Part shown: positions 1 through 10,714 of the stretch, piece by piece
Numbering within the stretch: position 1 is the first letter of the stretch
Layout of the letters: each line of letters opens with the position of its first letter
Assembly (NCBI RefSeq): GCF_045679555.1
Contig: NC_092099.1
Location: 7,994,576 to 8,058,575, forward strand
Direction: 5' to 3'
Source: Salvelinus alpinus
Taxonomy: Eukaryota > Chordata > Actinopteri > Salmoniformes > Salmonidae
DNA length: 64,000 nt
Translations under genes and position numbers: made by a program
The notes under the pieces: model-generated
The model's input: the letters and a program-made list of their open reading frames with translations, nothing else
Databases searched by the model: none
What the model was told of the DNA's origin: nothing

Positions 1-49
1 ATGCAATGGTTGCCTCGCTCTTGCCTGCCCCTCTCCTCTCGTGTGTGTT

Positions 50-297
50 AATATTTGTCCTATTTCACAAGTTTGTAATTTATACATGTGTATTGGAAAT
101 GTATTTTTTGCATCTCTCACTCTCCCTGAGACCCCCTCAGAGTGTGGTCCATAGCCAGGGTCAGCCATTTTGAACGGCACCGCTGCAGCAATTCGGGTTA
201 AGTGCCTCAAGGGCAGATCGACAGATTTTTCACCTTGTCGGCTCAAGGATTTGAACAAGCAACCTTTCAGTTACTGGCCCTGCGCTTTAACTGTGTG
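50..297 (-). repeat. tRNA-derived SINE, antisense copy
   Basis: Read on the minus strand this begins with a tRNA-like head whose B-box-like segment (GGTTGCTTGTTCAAATCC, about 247-265) is followed by the CTTGAG...CACTTAACCC block and a body I recognise from salmonid SINEs (the GACCCTGGC...GGGGTCTCAGGGAGAG part, about 120-175). The A-box end near 297 is damaged. It is a non-autonomous retroposon that depends on a LINE for mobility. The exact family name is uncertain. Confidence 0.6.
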
Positions 298-669
298 CAA
301 AAAAAAAAACACAAATGAAAAGGATCGAGTTTCCACTCTTGCGTCTTCAACAAACTGGGACGTCAAATGTTTTTTTTTTACATTTCGGTCCTTGAAGCCT
401 TCAACCAAAATATAGAAGCCATTATGCAGGTAACTGAAATAGTCTGCTCTCAACATTGCAATTGTCCAAATGTATACTGTGTCATTCATACCTTCAGAAC
501 CACATAACAGAACCACATAACAGAACTCCAGAAGCGCCCCAGTCCGCCGATCCTTTTTGCCCAGGTCTCCCCTAAATGAATCCCAAAATTCAGGCAGTGA
601 GAGAAACAATAACAAATCATATACAGTATGTTACTTCAACCAATAACATTCAAATGAGCATACTGTATA
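298..669. other. Unannotated spacer
   Basis: AT-rich single-copy-looking DNA with A and T homopolymers. Short open frames on both strands have no recognisable domain. Nothing supportable seen. Confidence 0.5.
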
Positions 670-1926
670 CAGTGCCTTCAAAAAGTATTCACACCCCTTT
701 TTCCACGTTTTGGTGCTACAGCCTGAATTGAAAATGGATTAATGTCGAAGTGAAATTTGTTTTTATACAGATTAATAAAAAATGAAAAGCTGAAATGTCT
801 TGCATCAATAACTATTCAACCCCTTTGTTATGGCAAGCCTAAAAGAATACAGGAGTAAAAATGTGCTTAACAAGTCACAAGTTGCATGGACTCTTAATAA
901 TAGTGGTTAACATGATCACCCTATCTCTGTACCACACACATACAATTATGTGTAAGGTCCCTCAGTTGAGAAGTGAGTTTCTAGCACAGATTCAACCACA
1001 AAGACTAGGGAGGTTTTCCAATGCCTCACAACGGTCACCTATTGGTAGATGGGATAAAATAAAAAAGCAGACACTGAATATCCCTTTGAGCATGGTGAAG
1101 TTATTAATTACGCTTTGGATGGTGTATGAAGACACTCAGTCACTACAAAGATACAGGCGTCCTTCCTAACTCCGTTGCCTGAGACGAAGGAAACCGCTCA
1201 GGGATTTCACCATGATGCCAATCAATGGTGACTTTAAAAGAGTTAGAGTTTAATGGCTGTTATAGGAGAACTGAGGATTGATCAACAACACTGCAGTTAC
1301 TCCACAATGCTAAACTAAATGACAGCATGAAAAGGAAGCCTGAACAGAATAAATAAGTAAAATAAAATATATATATTCCAAAACATGCATCCTTTAATAC
1401 TGCAAAAAATGTGTCAAAAAAATTAACTGTTTTGTTCTGACTACAAAGCAGTGTGTTTGGGGCAAGCACAATACATCACTGACTACCACTCTTCATATTT
1501 TCAAGCATAGTGGTAGCTGCGTTATGGTATGCTTGTCATCATCATGGACCACGTTGTAATTTTTTTTACAGGTTTGACATCAGCTTGAAAATCTATGGCA
1601 AGACTTGAAAATGGCTGTCTAGCAATGATCAATCAACTTGAGAGCTTGAACAATGAAAATATAAATAATGGGCAAATATTTTACCATCCAAGTATGCAAA
1701 TCTCTTAGACTTACCCCAAAACACTCACAGCTGTAATAGCTGCCAAAGGTGATTCTAACATGTATTGACTAATCAAGAGAGAGTATTGTTTATAATTTTT
1801 TTATCATAGAATTTGCATTAGTTTTTGTATGTTTGTGGATCGTTGACAAAGGACAATTTTAATCCCACTTTGTAACATAAGAAAATGTGTAAAAATTCAA
1901 GAGGGTGAAGACTTTCTGAAGGCACT
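670..1926 (+). mobile_element. Degenerate Tc1-like transposon
   Basis: The left end CAGTGCCTTCAAAAAGTATT follows a TA and the right end GACTTTCTGAAGGCACT at about 1910-1926 is its inverted counterpart. The length of about 1.26 kb fits a slightly deleted Tc1. Fragments of a plus-strand transposase can be read around 1440-1530 (a stretch ending in the usual FKHSGSxVMV motif) and 1680-1750 (the C-terminal AVIAAKG motif), but stops and indels interrupt every frame. The right-hand TA has decayed to TG. Confidence 0.8.
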
Positions 1927-2744
1927 TGAGAGGTTTTGAATTAGCCAATTAGCCAAATAACTAGAAATACAGCATATGTCAAATGTAAGCATAGCTACAG
2001 TTGGTCTAAACAACATGAACCACTCATGTCTATCAACCAAGATTCGGTGGCCCATAATGTTGGCTATATTTCTCAGACTAACTGACACTTCAGAAGGAAA
2101 ACCAACAACAACCATTTACAAAAAATAGAGGCACAAAAACCAGTATCTAGCTTGCTAGCTCAATAGCACAGCTGAGGGTAGCCAAACGTCAGTCTAGTTA
2201 GCGATCATAAAACATGCATGCAAATCGATTGCTAGCTTCCTGCGTAAACAGGAAGTGACTTAATTGGGGGTCATATGGGCGGTTTCGAGGGGTTAAAAAG
2301 GTTACTCTTCCCAAATTGTACATTTTTGTGACTGGGGGACCCGACATGCCATTTTTTCCCCCATTTTTTTTCAGTTTTAGAACTGGGAGCCTTGTTATGA
2401 AGAGGATATTGGCCACATTGTTTAAGACTGACTTGAAATTGTTTGCCTGTCTGTCTATGGGAGAGGGGGGACAAAAGTGAGAAGGGGGAGTAAGAGAGAA
2501 GACAATAAGGGGATAAAGAGGGAGAGCGACTGACATGAGAAATTTAAACCATGTGACACTGATCTTTTCCCATTGACTTCAATGTATTGATAAAAATGTC
2601 AGCTAATGTGCAAAAAACGTGTCAGGATGACGTTTTCCTATGATATGTTGTGTTTTGTTGTTTACTTGAAGAGAACTATCAAAACTCGAAACCCGCCTTT
2701 TTACAAGGTTCCAATACATTGTGTGGGTTTGAAATTCCCAAAAT
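1927..2744. other. Unannotated spacer
   Basis: No gene or recognised repeat. It includes a purine-rich stretch (about 2455-2535) and a T-rich run near 2350-2370. Open frames here are short and without domains. Confidence 0.5.
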
Positions 2745-2903
2745 GTGTGCAGTGAATTCTACTAGCTGAAAAGCCGAAATGAGTATAACATACTGGCATT
2801 TTAAGCATACTCGATTTCAAAATTTCACATACTATAAAACCAAAAATGTGCGTACCCAAAATGTCTACTATTTAGAACGCAAGTACGTGTATTCGGACAC
2901 GGC
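2745..2903. repeat. Interspersed repeat A, copy 1
   Basis: This segment, from GTGCAGTGAATTCTACT to TTCGGACACGGCC, is clearly related to 37467-37628, with matching blocks such as GCCGAAATGAGTAT and CATACCCAAAATG (here GTACCCAAAATG). The two copies diverge abruptly after the GGACACGGCC block, where here an L1-like reverse transcriptase fragment begins. The class of the repeat is unknown to me. Confidence 0.65.
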
Positions 2904-3480
2904 CACTATCTCTCTGCCTGGTAAAGAACCTTGAGCCAGGAAGTTTCCGACCCTTAAATTTGTTGAACAGTGACTGTAAGATATTAGCCAAGACCCTTGC
3001 CCCAAACCCTTAGAGACGATAATCCATCTAGACCAGTTTGGGTTCATCCCAGTTCGTCTCTCTGCGAAAAACATTTGAAGGCTAACTCTCTTTATAACCC
3101 CAGTGATGGCAGCATCCTTGCCGAGAAGACCTTTGGCAGGATAGAATGACCGTACCGGTTTCATACACTCACCAAATTTGGCTATGGTCCCATGTTCATT
3201 AGCTGGGTTAGGGCCTTATACAGCACCCATAATAAAAGATGGGCAACTCTCCCCTTTATGGTGTAGAGCTGAAATCTTGAAGATTAATGCAGTGCCTAAG
3301 CTAGCCTATTTCATCGCTTCCATCCCTATCCAGTTCGGGCAAACTCTCTCCCTGCAGTTCTTATGGAAGAATCAGAAACCCAGGTTAGGGTATTGGAAAG
3401 TAACTACCTATATTCAAAGGTGGACTAGAGACCTATTCGCATGGGACTAGTATTACCAAAGAATGTTGGTTATGCAATTA
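2904..3480 (+). pseudogene. L1-like LINE reverse-transcriptase fragment
   Basis: Conceptual translation in shifting frames gives pieces typical of the L1 clade RT and post-RT region. An LDQFGFIP-type motif is near 3030, an FGYGPMF/WVRALY-type segment is near 3177-3215, and then IIKDGQLSPLWC, AEILKINAVPKLAYF and FLWKNQKPRLGYW run through a 90-codon open stretch at 3178-3450. In intact elements these segments are further apart, so the copy is internally deleted as well as frameshifted. No catalytic YxDD segment is visible. It is a dead fragment. Confidence 0.7.
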
Positions 3481-4048
3481 TTACCCCAGAATGTCGCCAT
3501 TCCAGAGGACATTTCGGATGGTACTTAAAAATTTAAAATAAATCAATAAATGTACAACTATGACGAAAGCCTAGAGGTTTCTATTCTAGGCGTGAGGCTA
3601 TTTCAGCATGTCCAAGTGATAACAGGCTACAAAGAACTCGAGCTTGGCTCCCAAGTATCTAAACCATACCAAACCATCTTTTGTAAAGGGTCGCCATAAT
3701 ACTTGAATTGAAGAAGTGTGATCATAATCATTAGGATATTTTATCTATACACAATACCTGCATAATAAATAAAAATGTATTGAATTAAATGCACGTCTCG
3801 TTTACATGCCCTTCCATTCGGAAAGTATTCAGACCCCTTGACTTTTCCCACATTTTGTTACGTTACAGCCTTATTCTAAAATTGATTATATTGTTTTGTT
3901 TTCATCATCAATCTACACACAATACCCCATAATGACAAAGCAAACACCGGTTTTTAAAATTTTTTGAAAAGTTATTAAAAAGAAAAAGCTGAAATATCAC
4001 ATTTACAGAAGTTTTCAGAGACTTGTTGAAGCTCCTTTTGGCAGCGAT

Positions 4049-4233
4049 TTTTTTATTTATTTTATTTTATTTTATTTTACCGTTATTTTACCAGGTAAGT
4101 TGACTGAGAACACGTTCTCATTTGCAGCAACGACCTGGGGAATAGTTACAGGGGAGAGGAGGGGGATGAATGAGCCAATTGTAAACTGGGGATTATTAGG
4201 TGACCGTGATGGTTGAGGGCCAGATTGGGAATT

Positions 4234-4267
<34 letters not shown>

Positions 4268-4382
4268 ACGATAAGTGCCATGGGATCTTTAATGACCTCA
4301 GAGAGTCAGGACACCCGTTTAACGTCCCATCCGAAAGACGGCACCCTACACAGAGCAGTGTCCCCAATCACTGCCCTGGGGC
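4049..4382. repeat. Interspersed repeat inserted in the Tc1
   Basis: A (TTTTA)n-rich start is followed by an ACCAGGTAAGTTGACTGAGA segment and a body ending near CCCTGGGGCATCAATG. It separates GCAGCGATT from CCTCAATTCTTCTTGGG, which are adjacent in the related copy at 34795-34820. I recognise the sequence as a common salmonid repeat, probably a retroposon tail read antisense. Class not determined. Confidence 0.6.
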
Positions 4383-5400
4383 ATCAATGCCTCAATTCTT
4401 CTTGGGTGTGACGCTACAAGTTTGGCACACCTGTATTTGGGGAGTTTCTCCCATTCTTCTCTGCAGATCCTCTCAAGCTCTGTCAGGTTGGATGGGGAGC
4501 GTCGCTGCACAGGTATTTTCAGGTCTCTCCAGAGATGTTTGATCAGTTTCAAGTCCGGGCTCTGGCTGGGCCACTCAAGGACATTGAGACTTGTCCTGAA
4601 GCCACTCCTGCGCTGTCTTGGCTGTGTGCTTAGGGCCTCTGTCCTGTTGGAAGGTGAACCTTCGCCCCGGTCTGAGGTCCTGAGCCCTCTGGAGCAGGTT
4701 TTCATAAAGGATCTCTCTGTACATTGCTCCGTTCATCTTTCCCTTGATTCTGACTAGTCTCCCAGTCCTTCACCACAGCATGATGCTGCCACCACCATGT
4801 TTCACCGTAGGGATGGTGCCAGGTTTCCTCCAGATGTGACGCTTGGTATTCAGGCCAAAGAGTTAAGTCTTGGTTTCATCAGACCAGAGAATCTTGTTTC
4901 TTGTGGTCTGAGAGTCTTTAGGTGCCTTTTGGCAAACTCCAAGCAGGCTGTCATGTGCCTTTTACTGAGGAGTGGCATCCGTCTGGCCACTCTACCATAA
5001 AGCATTAATTGGTGGAGTGCTGCAGAGATGATTGTCCTTCTGGAAGGTTCTCCCGTCTCCACAGCGGAACTCTGGAGCTCATTCAGTGGCCATCGAGTTC
5101 TTGGTCACCTCCCTGACCAAGGCACTTCTCCCTGATTGCTCAGTTTGGCTAGGCAGCCAGCTCAAGGAGAGTCTTGGTGGTTCCAAACTTCTTACATTCA
5201 ATTTTAAGAATGATGGAGGCCACTGTGTGCTTAAGGACTTTCAGTGCTGCAGAAATGTTTGTGTCCTTCCCCAGATCTGTGCCTCGACACAGTTATGTCT
5301 CGGAGCTCTACCGACAATACCTTTGACCTCATGGCTTGTTTTTTGCTCTGACATGCACTGTCAACTGTGGGACCTTATATAGACAGGTGTGTGCCTTTCC

Positions 5401-5877
5401 AAAGTTTATTTGTCACGTGCGCCGAATACAACATGTGTAGACCTTACAGTGAAATGCTTACTTACTAACCAATGGTGCAAAAAAGGTATTAGGTGAACAA
5501 TAGGTAGGTAAAGAAATAAAAACAACAGTAAAAAGACAGTGAAAAACAGTAGCGAGGCTATATACAGTAGCGAGGCTACATACAGACACCAGTTAGTCAG
5601 GCTGATTGAGGTAGTATGTACATGTAGATATGGTTAAAGTGACTATGCACATATGATGAACAGAGAGTAGCTGTAGCGTAAAGAGGGGTTGGTGGGTGGG
5701 TGGGACACAATGCAGATGGCCCGGTTAGCCAATGTGCGGGAGCATTGGTTGGTCGGGCCAATTGAGGTAGTATGTACATGAATGTATAGTTAAAGTGACT
5801 GTGCATATATGATAAACAGAGAGTAGCAGCAGTGTAAAAGAGGGGTTGGTTGGTTGGGGGGGGGGGCACACAATTAC
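5401..5877 (-). repeat. L2-like LINE 3' end, antisense, nested in Tc1
   Basis: The opening AAGTTTATTTGTCACGTGCG and the following GTGTAGACCTTACAGTGAAATGC are the reverse complement of the 3' end of the L2-like LINE at 57600-57690. The rest contains two related subrepeats (GAGGTAGTATGTACATG... at about 5608 and 5764). It interrupts the Tc1 between GCCTTTCCAAA and AATCATGTCC, which are contiguous in the copy at 49748-49775 (read on the other strand). Confidence 0.75.
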
Positions 5878-6192
5878 AATCATGTCCAATCAATTGAATT
5901 TACCACAGGTGGACACCAATCAAGTTGTAGAAACATCTCATGGATGGACAATGGAAAAGGGATGTACCTGAGCTCAATTTCGAGTCTCATAGTAAAGGGT
6001 CTGAATACATTTATATATAAAGTGTTTGTGTTTTTATTTTTAATAAATTAATGTCTAAAAACCTGTTTTTGCTTTGTCATTATGGCGTAATGTGTGTAGA
6101 TTAAGGATTTTTTTTTACATTTAATCCATTTTAGAGTAAGGCTGTAACGTAACAACAAAATGTGGAAAAAGTCAAGGGGTCTGAATGCACTG

Positions 6193-6988
6193 TAAATGTT
6201 ATTCACACCTCTAAGTCAAATATATGTTAGAATTACGAATACAGCAGTAAGTCTTTCTGGGTAAGTCTCTAAGAGCTTTGCACACCTGGATTGTACAATA
6301 TTTGCCCAGTTTTTTATATTCTTAAAGCTGTTGATCATTGCTAGACAGCCATTTATGTCTTGCTGTAGATTTTCACACCGATTTTAAGTCAAAATTGTAA
6401 CTAGGCGGGCCTCCCGGGTGGCGCAGTGGTCTAGGGCACTGCATCGCAGCGCAAGCTGCGCCACCAGAGTCTCTGGGTTCGCGCCCAGGCTCTGTCGCAG
6501 CTGGCCGCGACCGGGAGGTCCGTGGGGCGACGCACAATTGGCCTAGCGTCTTCCGGGTTAGGGAGGGTTTGGCCGGTAGGGATATCCTTGTCTCATCGCG
6601 CTCCAGCGACTCCTGTGGTGTGCTGGGCGCAGTGCGCGCTAACCGAGGGGGCCAGGTGCACGGTGTTTCCTCCGACACATTGGTGCGGCTGGCGTCCGGT
6701 GTAGCGATGATACAAGATAGTAATTACTAGCGATTGGATACCACGAAAATTGGGGAGAAAAGGGGGTAAAATTTAAATTTAAAAAAAAATTGTAACTAGG
6801 CTACTCAGCAACTTGCAATGTTGTCTTGGTAAGCAACTCCAGTGGATATTTGGCCTTGTGTTTTAGGTTATTGTTCTGCTGAAAGTGAATTTGTCTCCCA
6901 GTGTCTGTTGGAAAACAGACTGAACCAGGTTTTCCTGTAGTATTTTGCCTGTGCTTAGCTCTATTCGGTTTCTTTTTATTATAAAAAA
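6193..6988 (-). mobile_element. Tc1-like fragment split by a SINE
   Basis: Minus-strand Tc1 transposase remnants flank an inserted SINE. At 6240-6320 lies the C-terminal region (reverse complement of GCAAAGCTCTTAGAGACTTACCC, which also occurs in the copy at 12285-13572). At 6802-6975 lies the central region with CAGTGTCTGTTGGAAAACAG. The element is truncated on the right, where another Tc1 family begins near 6989. Confidence 0.7.
6391..6801 (+). repeat. tRNA-derived SINE with intact target-site duplication
   Basis: The SINE body is 6407-6785. The tRNA-like head has an A box in GGTGGCGCAGTGGTCTAGGG and a B box in GGGTTCGCGCCCAGG, the RNA polymerase III internal promoter. The head carries the CCCGGG that opens this salmonid family. 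The body ends TGATACAAGATAGTAATTAC...GGGGTAAAA and an A-rich tail. Identical 16-bp direct repeats, AAAATTGTAACTAGGC, flank it at 6391-6406 and 6786-6801, so this is an unrearranged retrotransposition event into a pre-existing Tc1 copy. Confidence 0.9.
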
Positions 6989-7482
6989 AACTTTCTAGTC
7001 CACCACGCACAGAACGAGCAGTATGACTGATTTCCTGCAAGACAGGAATGTCAGTGTGCTGCCATGGCCAGCGAAGAGCCCGGATCTCAATCCCATTGAG
7101 CACATCTAGGAGCTGCTGGATCGGAGGGCTTGGGCCATTCCCCCCAGAAATGTCTGGGAACTTGCAGGTGCCTTGGAAGAGTGGGGTAACATCTCACAGC
7201 AAGAACAGGCAAATCTGGTGCAGTCAATGAGGAGGAGATGCACTGCAGTACTTAATGCAGCTGGTGGCCACACCAGATACGGACTTACTTTTGATTTTGA
7301 CCCCCCCCTTTGTTCAGGCACACATTATTCAATTTCTGTTAGTCACATGTCTGTGGAACTTGTTCAGTTTATGTCTCAGTTGTTGAATCTTGTTATGTTC
7401 ATACAAATATTTACACATGTTAATTTTGCTAAAGCGCAGTTGACAGTGAGAGGACGTTTTATTTTTTTGCTGAGTTTGTTTT
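6989..7482 (+). mobile_element. Truncated Tc1-like transposon, second family
   Basis: This is the 3' half of a plus-strand element of the same family as 10715-12183. The segment CACAGAACGAGCAGTATG starts within the transposase catalytic region. Translation gives the KSPDLNPIEHI(stop)ELLDR region, so the third catalytic Glu codon is present but a stop follows three codons later. The right end is the family terminus AGAGGACGTTTTATTTTTTT near 7450-7470. The 5' half is missing. Confidence 0.75.
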
Positions 7483-8125
7483 TACACAGGGAGTCCTTCA
7501 AGGATGTCTCAGCCAGCTCAGAGATGACAGGTACTAACTATAGAATATTGATTGTTTGTGCTGAAATACATTGCAGTACAGTAGATGTAGATGATGTAGA
7601 ACAGTAGATGTTCTAGCCACATGCTTTGTTGTGGGGCTAGTTTGCGAAGGCCATTGAGTAGGGGTGTCTGCTTCTCTGCCTTAATGGCACAGCAGAACTC
7701 TCATGTAAAAGTTAAATCCTACCGATCCACACAAGGGTTGAGATGTATGATTGTTTGCTGCTGTTCGTGCAGCCAATCATAGCATCTCATTAGTGTTTGG
7801 GAGCACTTGGTCCATTTTTTTACTCTTTGCCTACAGACTACCTCAAAATTATATTTTAGACTGGGTAGTGCTACAGACACTTTGGAGTTCCACTCTGAAA
7901 TTGGAATGAAATCCCTCTAGCGGAAAAATGGTCTAAACACGATTGCTTCTGAAATCTTTATGGTCGTTCATGCAATATGAATTGAGTGTTTCACCGTTGC
8001 CTTGTGTTGTGAGATTTATTGTAATGATTTTGACCAAACATACCCGGCACATCAAACACACACTTTTTGAGTTACAACTGCATTACTGGTGGTATGGAAT
8101 ACAATCATAATGCATAATACATAAA
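7483..8125. other. Unannotated spacer
   Basis: AT-rich DNA without a recognised gene or repeat before the L2-like LINE fragment. Confidence 0.45.
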
Positions 8126-9770
8126 GGTGTAGTGGCACTGTGACTTTAAAGCGTGTTAACCCTCGCAAGGCTGCCGGCCCAGACGGCATCTCTAGTGGCG
8201 TCATCAGAGCATGCGCAGACCAGCTGTTTACGGATATATTCAATGTCCCCACATGCTTCAAGATGTCCACCATTGTTCCTGTACCCAAGAAAGCAAAGGT
8301 AACTGAACTAAATGACTATCGCCTCGTAGCACTCACCTCTGTCATCATGAAGTGCTTTGAGAGACTAGTCAGGATCACATCACCTCTACCTTATCTGACA
8401 CCCTAGAATCACTTAAATTTGCTTACCGCCCCAATAGATCCACAGACCATGCAATCGCCATCACACTGCCCTATCCCATCTGGACAAGGAGAATACCTAT
8501 GTAAGAATGCTGTTCATTGACTATGCATGTAGCTCAGCATTCAAAACCATAGTACTCATCATTAAGCTTGGGGCCTTGGGAATGAACCCCGCCATGTGCA
8601 ACTGGGTCCTGGACTTCCTGACGAGCCGCCGCCAGGTGGTGAAGGTAGGAAACAAAACCTCCACTTCGCTGATCCTCAACACAGGGGCACCACAAAGGTG
8701 TGTGCTCAGCCCCTTCCTGTACTCCTTGTTCACCCATGACTGCGTGATCACGCACGCCTCCAACTCAATCATCAAGTTTGCAGACAACACAAAAGTAGTG
8801 TGCCTGATTAACAACAATGACAAGACAGCCTACAGGGAGGAGGTGCCAGGAAATTAACCTCTCACTCAATGTCAACAAAACAAAGGAGCTGATCGTCTAC
8901 TTCAGGAAACAGCAGAGGTTGCACTCCCCTATCCACATCGACAGGACCGCAGTGAAGGTGGAAAGCTTCAAGTTCCTTGGCGTACACATCACTGACAAAC
9001 TGAAATGGTCCACCCACACAGACAGTGTGGTGAAAAATGCGCAACAGCACCTCTCCAACCTCAGAGGCTGAATAAATTTGGCTTGGCACCTAAAACCCTC
9101 ACAAACTTCTACAGATGCACAATTGAGAGCATCCTGTTGGGATGTATCACCGCCTGGTACGGCAACTGCACCACCCGCAACCATAGGGCTCTCCAGAGGG
9201 TGGTGCAGTCTGCCCAAAGCATAACCAGGGGCAAACTACCTGCCCTGCAGGACACCAACAGCACCCAATGTCACAGGAAGGCCAAAAAGACCAAGGACAA
9301 CAACCACCTGAGCCACTGCCTGTTCACCCCGCTATCATCCAGAAGGCGAGGTCAGTACAAGTGCATTAAAGTTGGGACAGAGACAGAATCTGTTTTTCAA
9401 TCTCAAGGCCATCAGACTGTTAAATAGCCATCACTAGCACCTTAGAGGCTGCTGCCCTATATACGTAGACTTGAAATCCCTGGACACTTTAATAATGGAA
9501 CACGAGTCACTTAAACAATGTTTACATATTTTGCATTACTCATTTCATATGTTTATACTTTATTCTATTTTACTGCATTTTAGTCTATGCCGCACCGACA
9601 TTACTCGTCCAAATATTTATATATTCTTAATTCCATTCCTTTACTTTAGATATGTGTGCATTTTTGTGAAATTGTTAGATATTACTGCACGTGTTGGCCT
9701 AGAAACACATGCGTTTCGCTACACCCGCAATAACATCTGCTAAAAATGTGATTTTAATTTGAATTCTAAT
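8126..9770 (+). pseudogene. 5'-truncated L2-like LINE, dead RT
   Basis: Starts inside the reverse transcriptase at the KAAGPDGI motif (about 8165). It continues through VPVPKKAK...LNDYR (8280-8325), LFIDY..SSAF (8512-8545), NTGAPQ.CVLSP (8680-8715) and the catalytic block, then the post-RT region to about 9430 (KLPALQD..., the RAIRLLN-like end) and a 3' UTR ending ACACCCGCAATAACATCTGC with an AT-rich tail. Frames shift several times. The catalytic FADDT is FADNT here (8774-8790), so the second Asp of the active site is lost. In an intact element the protein copies the LINE RNA into DNA at a nicked target. The copy cannot do this. Confidence 0.85.
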
Positions 9771-10714
9771 CTAAATGATGGCAAACAGTGCCTCAGTAAT
9801 CGTATACAAAGTTCAGGATAATACATGCAGTCATCCATATTATTGAAATAGCTTAAAAATATGATGTTATTTGTATTTCTATGATCTCACGAGGTACCAA
9901 TTATTGGACATTAGGTACGTACATCAAACACAAGGTGACAGTTTGAATTGTTCTTGAATCTTGTTAATTTCATGTTGCACTGTTGTAGCCTGACAATAGA
10001 AAACAAACTATTGCATACTTCTCTGGTTGCTATGCTGTCATGGACTACTCATCAAAGATCTTCTTTTTTCCCCAGAACTTTTCATAAACTGTCATGTTTA
10101 CCTGCTTAGGATGCCACTGCGATGACAAATATGTGGACAAAGACCTTTAATTGGAATTATGTCACCGCCTCAGTTTCCACTTTTATAGTGGAAAGGCACC
10201 GTGACAGTGTAAACTCCATGGTTGAAATGGCACACTAATAGGAATGCTACATGGGCTTTCTGAGACAAGGTGTCGGCTGAGCACTTTCTCGGCACCAACA
10301 TTTGTTTTGACACAATGTTCAAAGGTTTGCTAGCACCGGTAGTATTTATACTTTGACATTCAGGCATGTATGTAGTCTATTGGGCTTGACTAACACTGAC
10401 GTCAAGACTTTTGTAGGTGCACATTTTTGTTGTTTTCTGAATGGTCGTGTACAAACTGAGATTTGAGTTGTCTGTATTTTGAGTCATGACCGTTTTTCCT
10501 TGAATTAGATTAGGAACAACTCATGGGTCTGTTTACTTGCAATATGACATTGTTGCTTGTACAGTGAAAGGATTACATAACACAGTAACCTGTTAGACAT
10601 TAACACTAAATGGAAAATAACCATCAGACAAACAATTTTGTTAAATCTGGCTAATTTTAAATTAGATCCTAAGTGGGGGGGGAAAGTATTTTAATATATC
10701 AAGTATACTTAAAT
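9771..10714. other. Unannotated spacer
   Basis: No gene or recognised element. A search by eye for the missing upstream lypd1 exons (Cys-rich Ly6 domain start) found none here. Confidence 0.45.

Larger units (their letters stand above)
3808..6192 (-). mobile_element. Tc1-like transposon broken by two insertions
   Basis: Inverted ends are ATTCGGAAAGTATTCAGACC at 3816 and GGGGTCTGAATGCACTG ending at 6192, the latter followed by TA. The transposase reads on the minus strand: C-terminal part 4390-4700 (SQSPDLKLIKHLWRDLK, with the catalytic Glu of the DDE triad replaced in NPIEHLW) and central part 4800-5060 (EPSRRTIISAALHQ region). Frameshifts and stops break it. The family is the same as at 34566-35010 and 49404-50906. 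Removing the inserted blocks 4049-4382 and 5401-5877 leaves about 1.57 kb, the normal length for this family. Confidence 0.85.

Noticed and set aside
7173-7607. 144-codon plus-strand frame
   Set aside because: Runs through the 3' end of a Tc1 element out of its transposase frame and into flanking DNA.
9775-9795. ATGATGGCAAACAGTG also at 15178, a possible shared repeat
   Set aside because: The match does not extend beyond about 18 bases, so it is likely chance or a very decayed remnant.
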